Positions 36,198-45,287 are shown, numbered from the stretch's first letter. The stretch: 64,000 bases of DNA from a candidate division Zixibacteria bacterium RBG-1 (GCA_000447245.1 AUYT01000001.1:2040001-2104000); one strand, 5' to 3'. A program made the numbers and translations. The notes: a model not told the origin generated them from the letters alone.

Positions 36198-38327
36198 ATG
36201 CCAATCAGCAAAAACCAGATCTTAGAATTTCTTAAAAAATCCATCTACCGACCGGTCAAGATAAAAGAATTGGCCCGGGAAATGAAGATTTCTCCAGCCG
36301 AATACCACTCTTTCCGGCGTCAGGTCAAAGATTTAATTTCGGAAGGACATCTGATTAAGCTCAAGAAAAACCGGCTGGGACTGCCGGATAAGTTGAGCTT
36401 AAAGATCGGGAAACTGGCGGCCACTAAAGGAGGTTTCGGCTTTGTGATACCGGATGACGGGTCAGGGGATATCTACATCCATTCTGAAAATATGGGAACA
36501 GCTATGAATGGCGATAAAGTCAAAGTCAGAGTCTTGAGCAGAAGAAATGGAAAATCACCCCAGGGAACCATAATTGAAGTTCTGGAGAGAGCTAAATCTA
36601 TCATTATAGGGACCTTGAAGAAAACCAAATATTTCGGCTTTGTAGAGCCGGATGACCCCAAGATTACCCGAGATATCTATATCCCACCGGAATCTTTCAA
36701 TTCGGCCCAAGTGGGACAAAAAGTGGTAGTAGAAATTGAAAGCTGGTCTGACCCCCATCTGAGTCCGGAAGGAAAGATTATAGAAGTGATAGGTTTCCCG
36801 GAGGAAAAAGGGATTGATATTTTGACCATCATCAAGGAGTTCCAGCTTCCTTTGGATTTTCCGCCTGCAGTCATCAGAGAAGTGGAGAAAAGTGACCCGG
36901 CCATTACTCCGGCAGAGATAAAAAACAGAAAAGATTTCAGGAAGCTGAACTGTTTTACCATCGACCCTATCAATGCCAAAGATCATGACGATGCGGTTTC
37001 CATTCAAAAATTGAAAAACGGGAACTGGCTTTTAGGGGTGCATATTGCGGATGTCTCTTTTTATGTCAAAGAAAATTCAGCTTTGGACAAAGAGGCGTTG
37101 GCTCGAGGAACCAGTGTTTATTTGGTAGACCGGGTTATTCCCATGCTGCCGGAAAAGCTGTCAAATGAGATCTGCAGCTTAAAACCGGAGCAGGAACGCC
37201 TGACCTACAGTTGTCTGATGGAGCTGGATGAAAACTGTCAGGTGGTAAACTACCAAATTCAAGAATCCGTGATTGAAAGTAAAGCCAAATTAACTTATGA
37301 AGAGGTGCAGGCTTTTTTTGACAGCGGGAAAAGTACAACTCAACTTAGAGGGTTAGAGGAAGATTTAGCAAAAATGTTGGAACTCTCTCAAAAACTTCTG
37401 AAAAAAAGAGAAGCCCAGGGAAGCTTGGATTTTGATTTGCCGGAAGCTCTGGTGATTTTGGACGCTTCTGGAAATATTTTGGATATTAATCAGGCAGCCA
37501 GATTAGACAGCCACCGCCTGATTGAAGAGTTCATGCTTCTAGCCAACAAAACTGTGGCTCTGCACGTGACCCGCTTAGCCATGCCCTTTTTATACCGGGT
37601 CCATGCCAAACCGGATCCGGAGAAACTCAAAGCTTTCTCAGAGTTAGTTTCTCAATTAGGTTATAAAACCAGCCTGGGAGAAAAAGTGACTCCCCGTCTT
37701 CTGCAAAGATTTTTAAAGCAGGTAGAAGATAAGCCGGAAGAACCCTTGATTAATGAACTTCTGTTGCGGTCGTTGAAAAAGGCGGTTTATCAGCCGGAAA
37801 ATATAGGGCATTTTGGTCTGGCTTTTAGTCATTATACTCATTTCACCTCGCCCATCCGCAGATATCCAGATTTGATTGTTCACCGCCTCTTGAAAGAACT
37901 CAAAAAGGGGCAATATACTCCGGAGAGGTATCACTTTCTGATGAAACGTCTACCTCGAATCGGGGAAATTGCCTCTGATAGAGAAAAAATCGCAGAAGAA
38001 GCTGAAAGAGCCACTATAAAGTTAAAGCAGGTTCAATACATGCAGGATAAATTGGGGGAAGTTTTCGAAGGAGTGATTTCAGGAGTTGTCCCTTACGGCT
38101 TTTTTGTCCGTCTGCAAAAATTAATGGTGGAAGGGTTGGTCCGGCTTTCATCCATCGATGATGATTATTATATTTATGATGAATCCGGCTACCGGGTGGT
38201 TGGCAAGCACACCAAAAAGGGTTACCGCTTGGGGGATAAGGTCTCGGTTAAAGTGATTAGAGTGGATAAAGAACAGCACCAACTAGATTTTGTCTTAGCC
38301 GATAATTTTAAAAAAAGAAAAAAGTAG
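36198..38327 (+). CDS. rnr: Ribonuclease R
   Basis: The 709-residue protein has an N-terminal helix-turn-helix-like segment and two cold-shock domains (TKGGFGFVIPDDGSGDIYI; FGFVEPDD). The RNB catalytic domain follows with FTIDPINAKDHDDAVSIQ (metal-binding aspartates), and LVDRVIPMLPEKLSNEICSL and YTHFTSPIRRYPDL are further family blocks. A C-terminal S1 domain and a basic tail end it. It degrades structured RNA 3' to 5'. The next gene follows after 9 bases. Confidence 0.95.
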   Translation: MPISKNQILEFLKKSIYRPVKIKELAREMKISPAEYHSFRRQVKDLISEGHLIKLKKNRLGLPDKLSLKIGKLAATKGGFGFVIPDDGSGDIYIHSENMGTAMNGDKVKVRVLSRRNGKSPQGTIIEVLERAKSIIIGTLKKTKYFGFVEPDDPKITRDIYIPPESFNSAQVGQKVVVEIESWSDPHLSPEGKIIEVIGFPEEKGIDILTIIKEFQLPLDFPPAVIREVEKSDPAITPAEIKNRKDFRKLNCFTIDPINAKDHDDAVSIQKLKNGNWLLGVHIADVSFYVKENSALDKEALARGTSVYLVDRVIPMLPEKLSNEICSLKPEQERLTYSCLMELDENCQVVNYQIQESVIESKAKLTYEEVQAFFDSGKSTTQLRGLEEDLAKMLELSQKLLKKREAQGSLDFDLPEALVILDASGNILDINQAARLDSHRLIEEFMLLANKTVALHVTRLAMPFLYRVHAKPDPEKLKAFSELVSQLGYKTSLGEKVTPRLLQRFLKQVEDKPEEPLINELLLRSLKKAVYQPENIGHFGLAFSHYTHFTSPIRRYPDLIVHRLLKELKKGQYTPERYHFLMKRLPRIGEIASDREKIAEEAERATIKLKQVQYMQDKLGEVFEGVISGVVPYGFFVRLQKLMVEGLVRLSSIDDDYYIYDESGYRVVGKHTKKGYRLGDKVSVKVIRVDKEQHQLDFVLADNFKKRKK

Positions 38328-38336
38328 TTTACAGCT

Positions 38337-39836
38337 ATGCCTGAAATACCAGGGAAAATTCTAATAGTCAGCGGTAATCCTAACTTTCTTCGAGAAGTTC
38401 AAGTCAATCTAAAAAATATTTCTGCTGATATTCAGACAGCTTCTGCCGGCTCCGAAAGCTTGAAAAAATTAAAAGAAACGGGTTTTGATTTTTTGGTTGT
38501 GGATTCAAATTTAAAGGACATCTCCGCTGAAAAATTAATCAAAAAAATTGTGAGTAAATCACCCACCACGGATATTTTGCTTGCAATATCTTCCCAGGAT
38601 GCAAAAGAAAGTTGGGCTAGCTTAGGTGTGGATGACACCTTTGAGTTTCCTCTGAAAGAGGACGAGCTGAATTTCAAACTCAAAAAACTGGCCAAAGAGA
38701 AAAAGTTTTTGGTTGAGTGCGGACTCTTGGGAAAATCTCCTCAATTGAAAAAAATCGCAGAATCGGTTCTGCAAATAGCTCCCACAGATATTACGGTTTT
38801 GATAACCGGAGAAAGCGGGACCGGCAAAGAATTGATTGCCCGGGCTGTTCATAAAAACTCTTTGCATAAAGATAAACCCTTTATAGCGGTCAACTGTGGG
38901 GCTCTGGCTGAAGGAGTTTTGGAATCGGAACTTTTCGGACATGAAAAAGGTTCTTTCACCGGAGCAATCAGCCGTAGAGCCGGGGTTTTTGAGCTGGCTG
39001 AAGGTGGAACCATTTTTTTGGATGAAATCGGGGAGATTAAACCCTCGGTGCAGGTTAAACTTTTGAGAGTTTTAGAAGAAAAAGAGATTATGCGGGTGGG
39101 CGGCACTCAAAAAATAAAAGTCAATGTCCGGGTTTTGGCTGCCACAAATAGAGATTTGACCGTGGCTGTGGAAGAAGGGAATTTCAGAAGGGATTTATAT
39201 TACCGAATCGGGGTGGTAAAAATCGAGGTTCCGCCTTTAAGAGAAAGAATTCAGGATATTCCTATTCTGGTGCATCAATTTATCAAACAGATTAACGCTA
39301 ACAATAAAGACCAGACCTGGGGAATCACAGAAGGTGCCTTGGATTTATTAGTTAAATATCACTGGCCCGGAAATGTCCGGGAGCTGAAAAATTTTATCGA
39401 AAGCCGTGCTATTTTATCCTCCGGCAGAAAGATTGAAGCTCAGGATGTTTTGGAATATATAGAAAAGCATCAAATAGACAACCGCCAGTTGCCGGTGGTA
39501 ACCGGCAGAACTCCCCAAGCCGCGGAACATGAGCTAATTTTTCAGGCATTAAGCGGCTTGAGGGCCGAAATAGTTTCCCTCAAAAATATTCTGTCAGGCC
39601 AAGAACCCGGAAATTTCAAATTTTCCGGTCTCAAGCCGCAAGAGGTTTATGGTTCGGATTTAAAGGATTACAGAGTGCAAGAGGTAGCTGCGGAAGAAAG
39701 CTTGGAGGACTTGGAAAAAGTGCATATTGCTAAGGTTTTAAAGCAGGTCTCCGGAAACAGGAGAAAGGCGGCTAAGATTTTAGGGATTGGGGAGCGGACT
39801 TTGTATAGAAAGATTGATAAGTATAATTTGAAGTGA
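38337..39836 (+). CDS. Sigma54-dependent transcriptional activator with degenerate receiver domain
   Basis: The 499-residue protein has a receiver-like domain (1-120), a sigma54-interaction AAA+ domain (about 130-370) with Walker A GESGTGKE and GSFTGA (205-210, the sigma54-contact loop, usually GAFTGA), and a Fis-type helix-turn-helix (NRRKAAKILGIGERTLYRKI). The receiver keeps D56 but lacks the acidic pair after strand 1 (VSGNPN instead of VDDD) and the conserved lysine (FP at 104-105 instead of KP). Phosphorylation by a standard kinase is therefore doubtful. No kinase gene is adjacent. The nearest sigma54-type promoter seen is at 45210. Confidence 0.9.
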   Translation: MPEIPGKILIVSGNPNFLREVQVNLKNISADIQTASAGSESLKKLKETGFDFLVVDSNLKDISAEKLIKKIVSKSPTTDILLAISSQDAKESWASLGVDDTFEFPLKEDELNFKLKKLAKEKKFLVECGLLGKSPQLKKIAESVLQIAPTDITVLITGESGTGKELIARAVHKNSLHKDKPFIAVNCGALAEGVLESELFGHEKGSFTGAISRRAGVFELAEGGTIFLDEIGEIKPSVQVKLLRVLEEKEIMRVGGTQKIKVNVRVLAATNRDLTVAVEEGNFRRDLYYRIGVVKIEVPPLRERIQDIPILVHQFIKQINANNKDQTWGITEGALDLLVKYHWPGNVRELKNFIESRAILSSGRKIEAQDVLEYIEKHQIDNRQLPVVTGRTPQAAEHELIFQALSGLRAEIVSLKNILSGQEPGNFKFSGLKPQEVYGSDLKDYRVQEVAAEESLEDLEKVHIAKVLKQVSGNRRKAAKILGIGERTLYRKIDKYNLK

Positions 39837-39881
39837 CTAAAATTTCATTCCAGTTATACTGACTCATCCCCTTTATTCCTG

Positions 39882-39941
39882 TTTTTTTATTCAAAATTTT
39901 ATTTGCTTTTTTCAAATTATTTCTATAAATAATTAGACCAA
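39882..39941. repeat. 60-bp direct repeat, left copy
   Basis: This AT-rich stretch aligns without gaps to 41671-41730, with 49 of 60 positions identical by eye and 29 of the first 30. It lies in the promoter region of the barrel gene at 40000. The right copy spans the end of the truncated signal-peptide fragment and the DNA before the methyltransferase gene. Confidence 0.6.
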
Positions 39942-39999
39942 GCTTTAATATCTTTTACTTACAGTATGGTGTAACCATTAAATTAATTTAGATGCTTCT

Positions 40000-41637
40000 A
40001 TGGGGAGAGCTTTTCTTTTTTCAATTTGTTTGAGTTTCTTGGTGTCGCAAAACCTTTATTCACAAACCATCTCTCCCGAATTTTACCAAACCGAAGAGGA
40101 TTTATTAGACGGTTTGAATCAGGGGGAACTTACCTATGATCAATATTTGGAGCTATTGGACTTGATGCGACGAAAAATAGATTTAAACAGTGTTGATTCG
40201 CAAGAAGTCAGTCAAATTCCGGATATCCAACTTTCTGATGTGAAAGATTCAGCAGAAAATCGGCTGGAGCAGGAAAAATTGTCGGCATTTATAAAACCAC
40301 CGGTAAAAAGTGACAAGGAATTCCAGGGAGAATTAGTCTGGCAATTTCAGCAGAGATTCAGCGAAGACAAATTCACCAAAAATTATTTTGACTTGAATAC
40401 AAGTTTAAGCCAGAATTTAAGCTTTAACCTTGAAGCCCAAAATGAAACTGACCAAACCCAGATTAGAAGAAGAAGCTTACAATATTTTCTTCCAGCTAAA
40501 AATCTTAATATAATTTTAGGGAATTTTCAAAAAAAGTTAGGCAAAGGAGTTAATCTTGGCAATCGCTCTTATCTGAATTTCACCTCTATCTCTACCTTAT
40601 CCGCTCCTAATACCCTTATTTTCCCGTTATTCACCCGTTACAACGGCATTTTCATAAATTATCAGAGTGATATTTTCAATTCTTCAGTTCTCTACTCAGA
40701 AAACCGTTTTGGTGTTTACAAAGACCAAATTGTAGGTGGAGAGTTCCTATTTAAATTTAACCAATTCAAAGTCGGACCAATTCTTTCCTGGCAGAGAATT
40801 TCAGATAAAAGCTATCGCTTCCAAAACAGTTGCGCCAGCATTTTTGGAGAATATCAGGAGAAAAATTTCAATCTCTCTGGAGAGGCGGCTTTTTTGTCCG
40901 GAGGCGGCAATGGTGGAGTGGGAGAATTTTTTATCAGGCAGGAAAGATATAACTTAAGAGGTATTTTTTGGAGTTATTCTGCTGATTTTATCTATCCTCC
41001 CAGCGGTGGAAACTCCAATCCGGATTATGAATTAATTGATTTGGAGGATTTAAATTTATCTTTCCGTTCCAGACAGAGCGGTGAAAATGGCATCTATCTA
41101 AATTCTTCAATCAAAATTACACCTCGGATTTTTACCGAAGGAGCTTTCAATCAATGGCGAGATGGCGGCAGTTTGATTAATAAAAATAAGCTTCGTTTAG
41201 GAATCGGTTATTTATTTACTCCCAAGTTTTCTGGCAAACTGGTAAATTATAATGAGGATTTTAACCTGGATGGTGCCGCTGAAAAGGTTAATACGACTAG
41301 ATTTGTTGGAAGATATGGGTTTAGGGCTGATTTGGACTTACAGTTGAGATTAAGCTATAAAAGAAAGGATGAAATTATTGAAAAAACAGATCTGGGAGAT
41401 GTTCAACTGATTGCCAAGTTTCCTGTTTTTAAAAATTCATTAGTTAAAATCGGAATCAAATACTCTGATTTTGATTTTTCCCAATCCAATAATTCCAGAT
41501 TTGATTTTTATTTAGAGGAAAGGTTAAAACTGAATCAAAATCTTTTTCTGTTGGCTCAATATATTTCCAAAAACTATTCAGATGACGTAAGATTAGATGT
41601 TCAAAATCTAAGATTAAGATTGGAAGTGGGATGGTAA
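40000..41637 (+). CDS. Outer-membrane beta-barrel protein with helix-hairpin-helix-like N-terminus
   Basis: The 545-residue protein has a signal peptide (NLYSQTI). A short helical segment contains KIDLNSVDSQEVSQIPDIQ, which resembles the ComEA-type helix-hairpin-helix (LNxAxxxELxxIPGI). After that come about 430 residues of alternating amphipathic strands ending in RLRLEVGW. It is probably a barrel of about 18-20 strands in the outer membrane. I do not recognise a named family. A second outer-membrane gene began 5 bases downstream but was broken by the R-M module. Confidence 0.65.
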   Translation: MGRAFLFSICLSFLVSQNLYSQTISPEFYQTEEDLLDGLNQGELTYDQYLELLDLMRRKIDLNSVDSQEVSQIPDIQLSDVKDSAENRLEQEKLSAFIKPPVKSDKEFQGELVWQFQQRFSEDKFTKNYFDLNTSLSQNLSFNLEAQNETDQTQIRRRSLQYFLPAKNLNIILGNFQKKLGKGVNLGNRSYLNFTSISTLSAPNTLIFPLFTRYNGIFINYQSDIFNSSVLYSENRFGVYKDQIVGGEFLFKFNQFKVGPILSWQRISDKSYRFQNSCASIFGEYQEKNFNLSGEAAFLSGGGNGGVGEFFIRQERYNLRGIFWSYSADFIYPPSGGNSNPDYELIDLEDLNLSFRSRQSGENGIYLNSSIKITPRIFTEGAFNQWRDGGSLINKNKLRLGIGYLFTPKFSGKLVNYNEDFNLDGAAEKVNTTRFVGRYGFRADLDLQLRLSYKRKDEIIEKTDLGDVQLIAKFPVFKNSLVKIGIKYSDFDFSQSNNSRFDFYLEERLKLNQNLFLLAQYISKNYSDDVRLDVQNLRLRLEVGW

Positions 41638-41642
41638 ATTTT

Positions 41643-41702
41643 ATGAGAAAATCTTTCTTTTTATTATTCATTTTTTTATTCAAAATTTTACTTGCTTTTT
41701 AA
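41643..41702 (+). pseudogene. 5' fragment (signal peptide) of an interrupted outer-membrane protein gene
   Basis: Nineteen codons from an ATG at 41643 read MRKSFFLLFIFLFKILLAF and then stop. This is a complete signal peptide with nothing behind it. It begins 5 bases after the barrel gene's stop, as an operon partner would. Its probable other end is at 43621-43831, beyond the R-M genes. Confidence 0.65.
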
Positions 41703-41730
41703 ACTTTTTTCATTTTAATAATTACACCAA
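41671..41730. repeat. 60-bp direct repeat, right copy
   Basis: Matches 39882-39941 (see there). It covers the last part of the truncated signal peptide and runs into the short leader of the methyltransferase gene, 15 bases before its ATG. Confidence 0.6.
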
Positions 41731-41745
41731 ACATCCTTCAATAAA

Positions 41746-42912
41746 ATGATAGCAGATAACTATAAAATAATAAAAGTTAGAAATAATGGAACTCAACACG
41801 GTATTGATAAGATAGAGCAGGTATTTTCCTTATTTCCAAAAGAAGACATCTTTTTAGAATCTTCACGCAAAGGTCTCGTCATATATTTACACCAATTAAA
41901 TTTCACGGACTTTGAAAAAAATTTTAAAACTTTGTCAGACACTTCAGACAAAAGAATTTCTGAGTTATTGAATTCCATACTTAATAATATAAAAAAGATA
42001 AAAAGCTATGGCTTAAAGGGTAATAAAAGACTATATGTTGGATACAATAAAGAAAGAAAAGTTAAGGGTAGAAAAGAAAAAGAAAAGGAACGAGGAATTT
42101 ATTATTACACAAAAGGTAACAATTTTTCTAAAAAAAATAACGAAGTCCCCAAACAATTTATAAACAAAATCATCCCAGGGAACAGCGAGGAAGTATTGAA
42201 AGAACTCCCCGATAATTGTATTGATTTGATTTTTACCTCCCCCCCTTATAATTTCGGTTTGTCTTACGACAACCACAAAGATGGAACAAATTGGGAGGAA
42301 TACTTTGATAAATTATTCTCGATACTGAAAGAAAGTATTAGGGTGCTAAAATACGCAGGGAGAATTATTGTCAATGTTCAACCACTCTTTTCTGATTACA
42401 TTCCAATTCATCATATCATTTCCGATTTTTTCATGAAACAAAAACTTATATGGAAAGGCGAGATAATTTGGGATAAGCATAATTGGAATTGTAAATATAC
42501 AGCTTGGGGTTCATGGAAAAGTCCTAGTAGTCCCTATCTTAAATACACATGGGAATTTTTAGAGGTTTTTTGTAAGGGCGATTTAAAGAAACCAGGCCTT
42601 AAAGAAAATATTGATATTTCAGATGAAGAATTTAAAAAATATGTGATTGGTAAATGGGATGTAGCCCCGGCAAGAAATATGAAAGAATATGGACACCCTG
42701 CTATGTTCCCCGAAAGCCTTGTAGAACGAGTGCTGAAATTATTTAGTTATAAAGAAGATGTAATATTAGACCCTTTCAACGGAGTAGGAACGACAACCGC
42801 AGTGGCTAAACGATTATCACGAAAATATATCGGTGTTGATATTTCCAAAGAGTATTGTGCCAAAGCCGAAAGTAGACTTAAAAAGACAGTAGTTAATACG
42901 ACTTTATTTTAG
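41746..42912 (+). CDS. Type II DNA methyltransferase (beta-class, N4-cytosine or N6-adenine)
   Basis: The 388-residue protein has motif IV TSPPYN (164-169) before motif I DPFNGVGTT (342-350), the beta-class order. YIGVDISKEYCAKAE follows as the SAM-binding strand. TSPPY is most frequent in N4-cytosine enzymes, but N6-adenine cannot be excluded. The first 135 residues form an extension I do not recognise, with a very basic stretch (ERKVKGRKEKEKER). No Shine-Dalgarno precedes the ATG. The restriction gene follows after 6 bases. It is AT-richer than its neighbours, in line with lateral gain. Confidence 0.85.
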   Translation: MIADNYKIIKVRNNGTQHGIDKIEQVFSLFPKEDIFLESSRKGLVIYLHQLNFTDFEKNFKTLSDTSDKRISELLNSILNNIKKIKSYGLKGNKRLYVGYNKERKVKGRKEKEKERGIYYYTKGNNFSKKNNEVPKQFINKIIPGNSEEVLKELPDNCIDLIFTSPPYNFGLSYDNHKDGTNWEEYFDKLFSILKESIRVLKYAGRIIVNVQPLFSDYIPIHHIISDFFMKQKLIWKGEIIWDKHNWNCKYTAWGSWKSPSSPYLKYTWEFLEVFCKGDLKKPGLKENIDISDEEFKKYVIGKWDVAPARNMKEYGHPAMFPESLVERVLKLFSYKEDVILDPFNGVGTTTAVAKRLSRKYIGVDISKEYCAKAESRLKKTVVNTTLF

Positions 42913-42918
42913 TAAAAT

Positions 42919-43620
42919 ATGGACAAAACAATTTCTAAGGATATTGAATCGCTGATTAACGCCTATGAATTTTTGGTCAAAGGTATTGATACAAAAGCCA
43001 AAGAGTCAGAAGATCGTGCTTATGGAGGAGTAATTAGGGCTGGCAAGGGTTTATTGGTTGAAAGCATAGCCAAAAGTTTAGTTGAAATAGCTTGGAAAGA
43101 ACTTGGAAGGGACCTTTCGAAATTATCTCTCGAAAAAAAAGTTATAAAAATTCCAATTAAAGAAGAATACATAGAAAGAGTCAAAAGCCCCGAGGTAAAA
43201 AAATTCATAAAAGACCACATTAAAGATTTTTATTATCCCTTGCGAACTGATGTCCATATACATGTTGATGGAAAGTTGAAAATTGCCATGGAATGTAAAG
43301 CCTACACAGAAAACGCAATGCTTAAGAGAATTTTGGTCGATTTTACACTGTTCAAACAGGTTTATCCCAATCTTTCATTTGTTCTCTTCCAATTAGAAAG
43401 CCAACTTGGTGGCGATTATTCTTTGTCAAACGATACCAAACACGGAAGTCCGTCCACACATACGTTACTTTCATATTTTGACATTGATTTGAATATTATC
43501 ACTCTATTGGAAGGTGAGCGGAAAGTTGATAAACCGATACACAAAGCGGAATATTATAAATCTTTAAGAGCGCAGAGTTTATTAGCAGCATTAGAAGTAT
43601 TTAAAAATTTGTTAAAATAA
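42919..43620 (+). CDS. Putative type II restriction endonuclease (PD-(D/E)xK fold)
   Basis: The 233-residue protein carries D111 followed after 13 residues by E125-C-K127 (LRTDVHIHV ... IAMECKAY), the D-x13-ExK arrangement of PD-(D/E)xK nucleases, with E48 (LLVESIAKSL) as a possible extra helix ligand. It sits 6 bases after the methyltransferase, so the two form a complete R-M pair. I cannot name the recognition sequence. Assignment rests on the motif and the neighbour, not on a recognised family. Confidence 0.72.
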   Translation: MDKTISKDIESLINAYEFLVKGIDTKAKESEDRAYGGVIRAGKGLLVESIAKSLVEIAWKELGRDLSKLSLEKKVIKIPIKEEYIERVKSPEVKKFIKDHIKDFYYPLRTDVHIHVDGKLKIAMECKAYTENAMLKRILVDFTLFKQVYPNLSFVLFQLESQLGGDYSLSNDTKHGSPSTHTLLSYFDIDLNIITLLEGERKVDKPIHKAEYYKSLRAQSLLAALEVFKNLLK

Positions 43621-43831
43621 GAAAGCGATTTGCCTACAGATCCGTTTAGGACAGGAAACTCACTTAAATGAAAATTTAGCTATTCGATTGGGTTTTCAAT
43701 CCCAGCCCTCCCGTTATTCTTTAGGTTTCGGTTTAAATTGGGAAAATTTCAGATTTGATTATGCTTATTTCAACCATTCGGTTTTAGGAGCAACTCACAA
43801 AGTCGGCTTGACTTGGGAGTGGGGAAAATGA
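43621..43831 (+). pseudogene. 3' fragment of the interrupted outer-membrane protein gene
   Basis: The frame ending at the TGA at 43829-43831 is open back to a stop at 43613 and has no start codon. It reads about 70 residues of amphipathic strand sequence (NLAIRLGFQSQPSRYSLGFG, FRFDYAYFNHSVLGATHKVG, then LTWEWGK). This resembles the last strands of PorV/PorQ-type outer-membrane proteins. Together with the signal peptide at 41643-41702 it flanks the R-M genes. About 200 or more codons of a typical family member are missing between them. Confidence 0.65.
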
Positions 43832-43868
43832 TACATTGAGGGTTTTATTATATTAGGAAGAGACCTAG

Positions 43869-45032
43869 ATGAAACCTTTACAGAACTTTCGCTTGCAATT
43901 AGAAGAACAGGAAGAGCAGATTTTGGCTCCTTATGCTATGAAATCCAAACAGAGCAAAGGGAGAGCTTATGCGGAAGAAGAGCATCCTTACCGCACCCAT
44001 TTTCAGAGAGACCGGGACCGGATAATTCACTCCACTGCCTTCAGAAGATTAGAGTACAAAACCCAGGTCTTTGTCAATCACGAAGGGGACCATTATAGAA
44101 CCAGATTGACTCATACAATTGAAGTGGCCCAGATCTCCCGCTCCATTGCCCGAACTTTGAGATTGAATGAAGATTTAGCTGAAGCCATCGCCCTAGTGCA
44201 TGACTTGGGACATACCCCTTTCGGCCACTCCGGGGAGGAAGTCCTGAATGAGATTATGAAAGAGCATGGCGGGTTTGAGCATAATTTACAATCCTTGAGG
44301 GTGGTGGATATTCTGGAGGAAAAATACCCCAACTTTCCGGGATTGAATTTATGCTATGAAGTTCGGGAAGGGATTATCAAGCATGAGTCTATTTACAACC
44401 GGCCTATACCGGCTAGATTTTACCCCAAAAAAAGAGCCACGTTGGAAGCCCAGATGGTGGATTTGGCAGACGAAATCGCCTACAACGCCCATGATATCGA
44501 TGATGGACTTTATTCCGGAGTTCTGACCGAGGAAACCTTAGCCGAAGTGGAGCTGTGGAAAAAGCTGTCATCAGATTGCCGCAAAAAATACCCGAATATC
44601 AGTGCCTCGCAGAGAAGAACCCAGATAGTGAGAATGCTGATCAACTGGGAGGTTACGGATTTGATTGAAGCCACCACTGCTAAAATCAGGAAACTTGGAA
44701 TAAAGAGTTTAGAGGATGTCCGCAAAGCCCTGGAAAATATATTGACCTTTTCGGAACCGATGAAAAAGCTGAATGCCAAGTTGAAATTCTGCCTGATGAA
44801 CCATATGTATCGCCACTTCCGGGTAATCCGTATGTCAGATAAAGCCAAAAGGATACTGAAGGAATTGTTTGAAACTTACGCCAAAAACCCGGAACAACTC
44901 CCTCCTTCCACCAAAGATAAGCTCAAACATACCGGCAAAATGCAGGTGGTCTGTGATTATATTGCCGGGATGACCGACCGCTTTGCTTTGCAGGAATATA
45001 AGAAGCTTTTTGACCCCTTAGAAAGGGTCTAG
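43869..45032 (+). CDS. dgt: Deoxyguanosinetriphosphate triphosphohydrolase-like protein
   Basis: The 387-residue HD-domain protein has FQRDRDRIIHSTAFRRLEYK, RTRLTHTIEVAQISR (H82) and LVHDLGHTPFGHSGE (H111, D112), the signatures of the short dGTPase family. These hydrolyse dNTPs to deoxynucleosides and triphosphate and help set dNTP pools. Length fits the type 2 (about 380-residue) subgroup. It lies downstream of the broken outer-membrane gene and is not obviously part of its unit. Confidence 0.92.
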   Translation: MKPLQNFRLQLEEQEEQILAPYAMKSKQSKGRAYAEEEHPYRTHFQRDRDRIIHSTAFRRLEYKTQVFVNHEGDHYRTRLTHTIEVAQISRSIARTLRLNEDLAEAIALVHDLGHTPFGHSGEEVLNEIMKEHGGFEHNLQSLRVVDILEEKYPNFPGLNLCYEVREGIIKHESIYNRPIPARFYPKKRATLEAQMVDLADEIAYNAHDIDDGLYSGVLTEETLAEVELWKKLSSDCRKKYPNISASQRRTQIVRMLINWEVTDLIEATTAKIRKLGIKSLEDVRKALENILTFSEPMKKLNAKLKFCLMNHMYRHFRVIRMSDKAKRILKELFETYAKNPEQLPPSTKDKLKHTGKMQVVCDYIAGMTDRFALQEYKKLFDPLERV

Positions 45033-45209
45033 TCTCTGGGAACTTTCTTGCACCAACTATGAACTTCTCTGCACAAAATTTATGTGGTTGTAAAAATTTG
45101 AGCTTTTCCGATTATTTGGGAAAATTTTGACCTCCCTGTAAGAGCTGGCTGTTCAACTACTTACACCCCACCTTCCGAGGTAAACTCTCTAATCTTTCCA
45201 AATTTCAAA

Positions 45210-45225
45210 TGGCATAGCTTTTGCT
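45210..45225 (+). promoter_or_regulatory. Predicted sigma54 (-24/-12) promoter
   Basis: TGGCAT (45210-45215), AGCTT (5 bases) and TTGCT (45221-45225) match the sigma54 consensus TGGCAC-N5-TTGCA in spacing and in 9 of 11 defined bases. The following gene starts at 45288 with a strong GGAGGAG site, so the leader would be about 50 bases. A sigma54 activator is encoded at 38337. The rest of the gap 45033-45287 holds nothing recognised. Confidence 0.65.
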
Positions 45226-45287
45226 TTTTAGTATGGCAAATGAGAATGCCAAGTCAAAATTCGGAGGGAGAAACTATAGGAGGAGCC

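Noticed and set aside
41703-43620. Mobile element carrying the R-M genes
   Set aside because: No transposase, integrase or terminal inverted repeats are visible; only the module itself and a nearby direct repeat can be supported.
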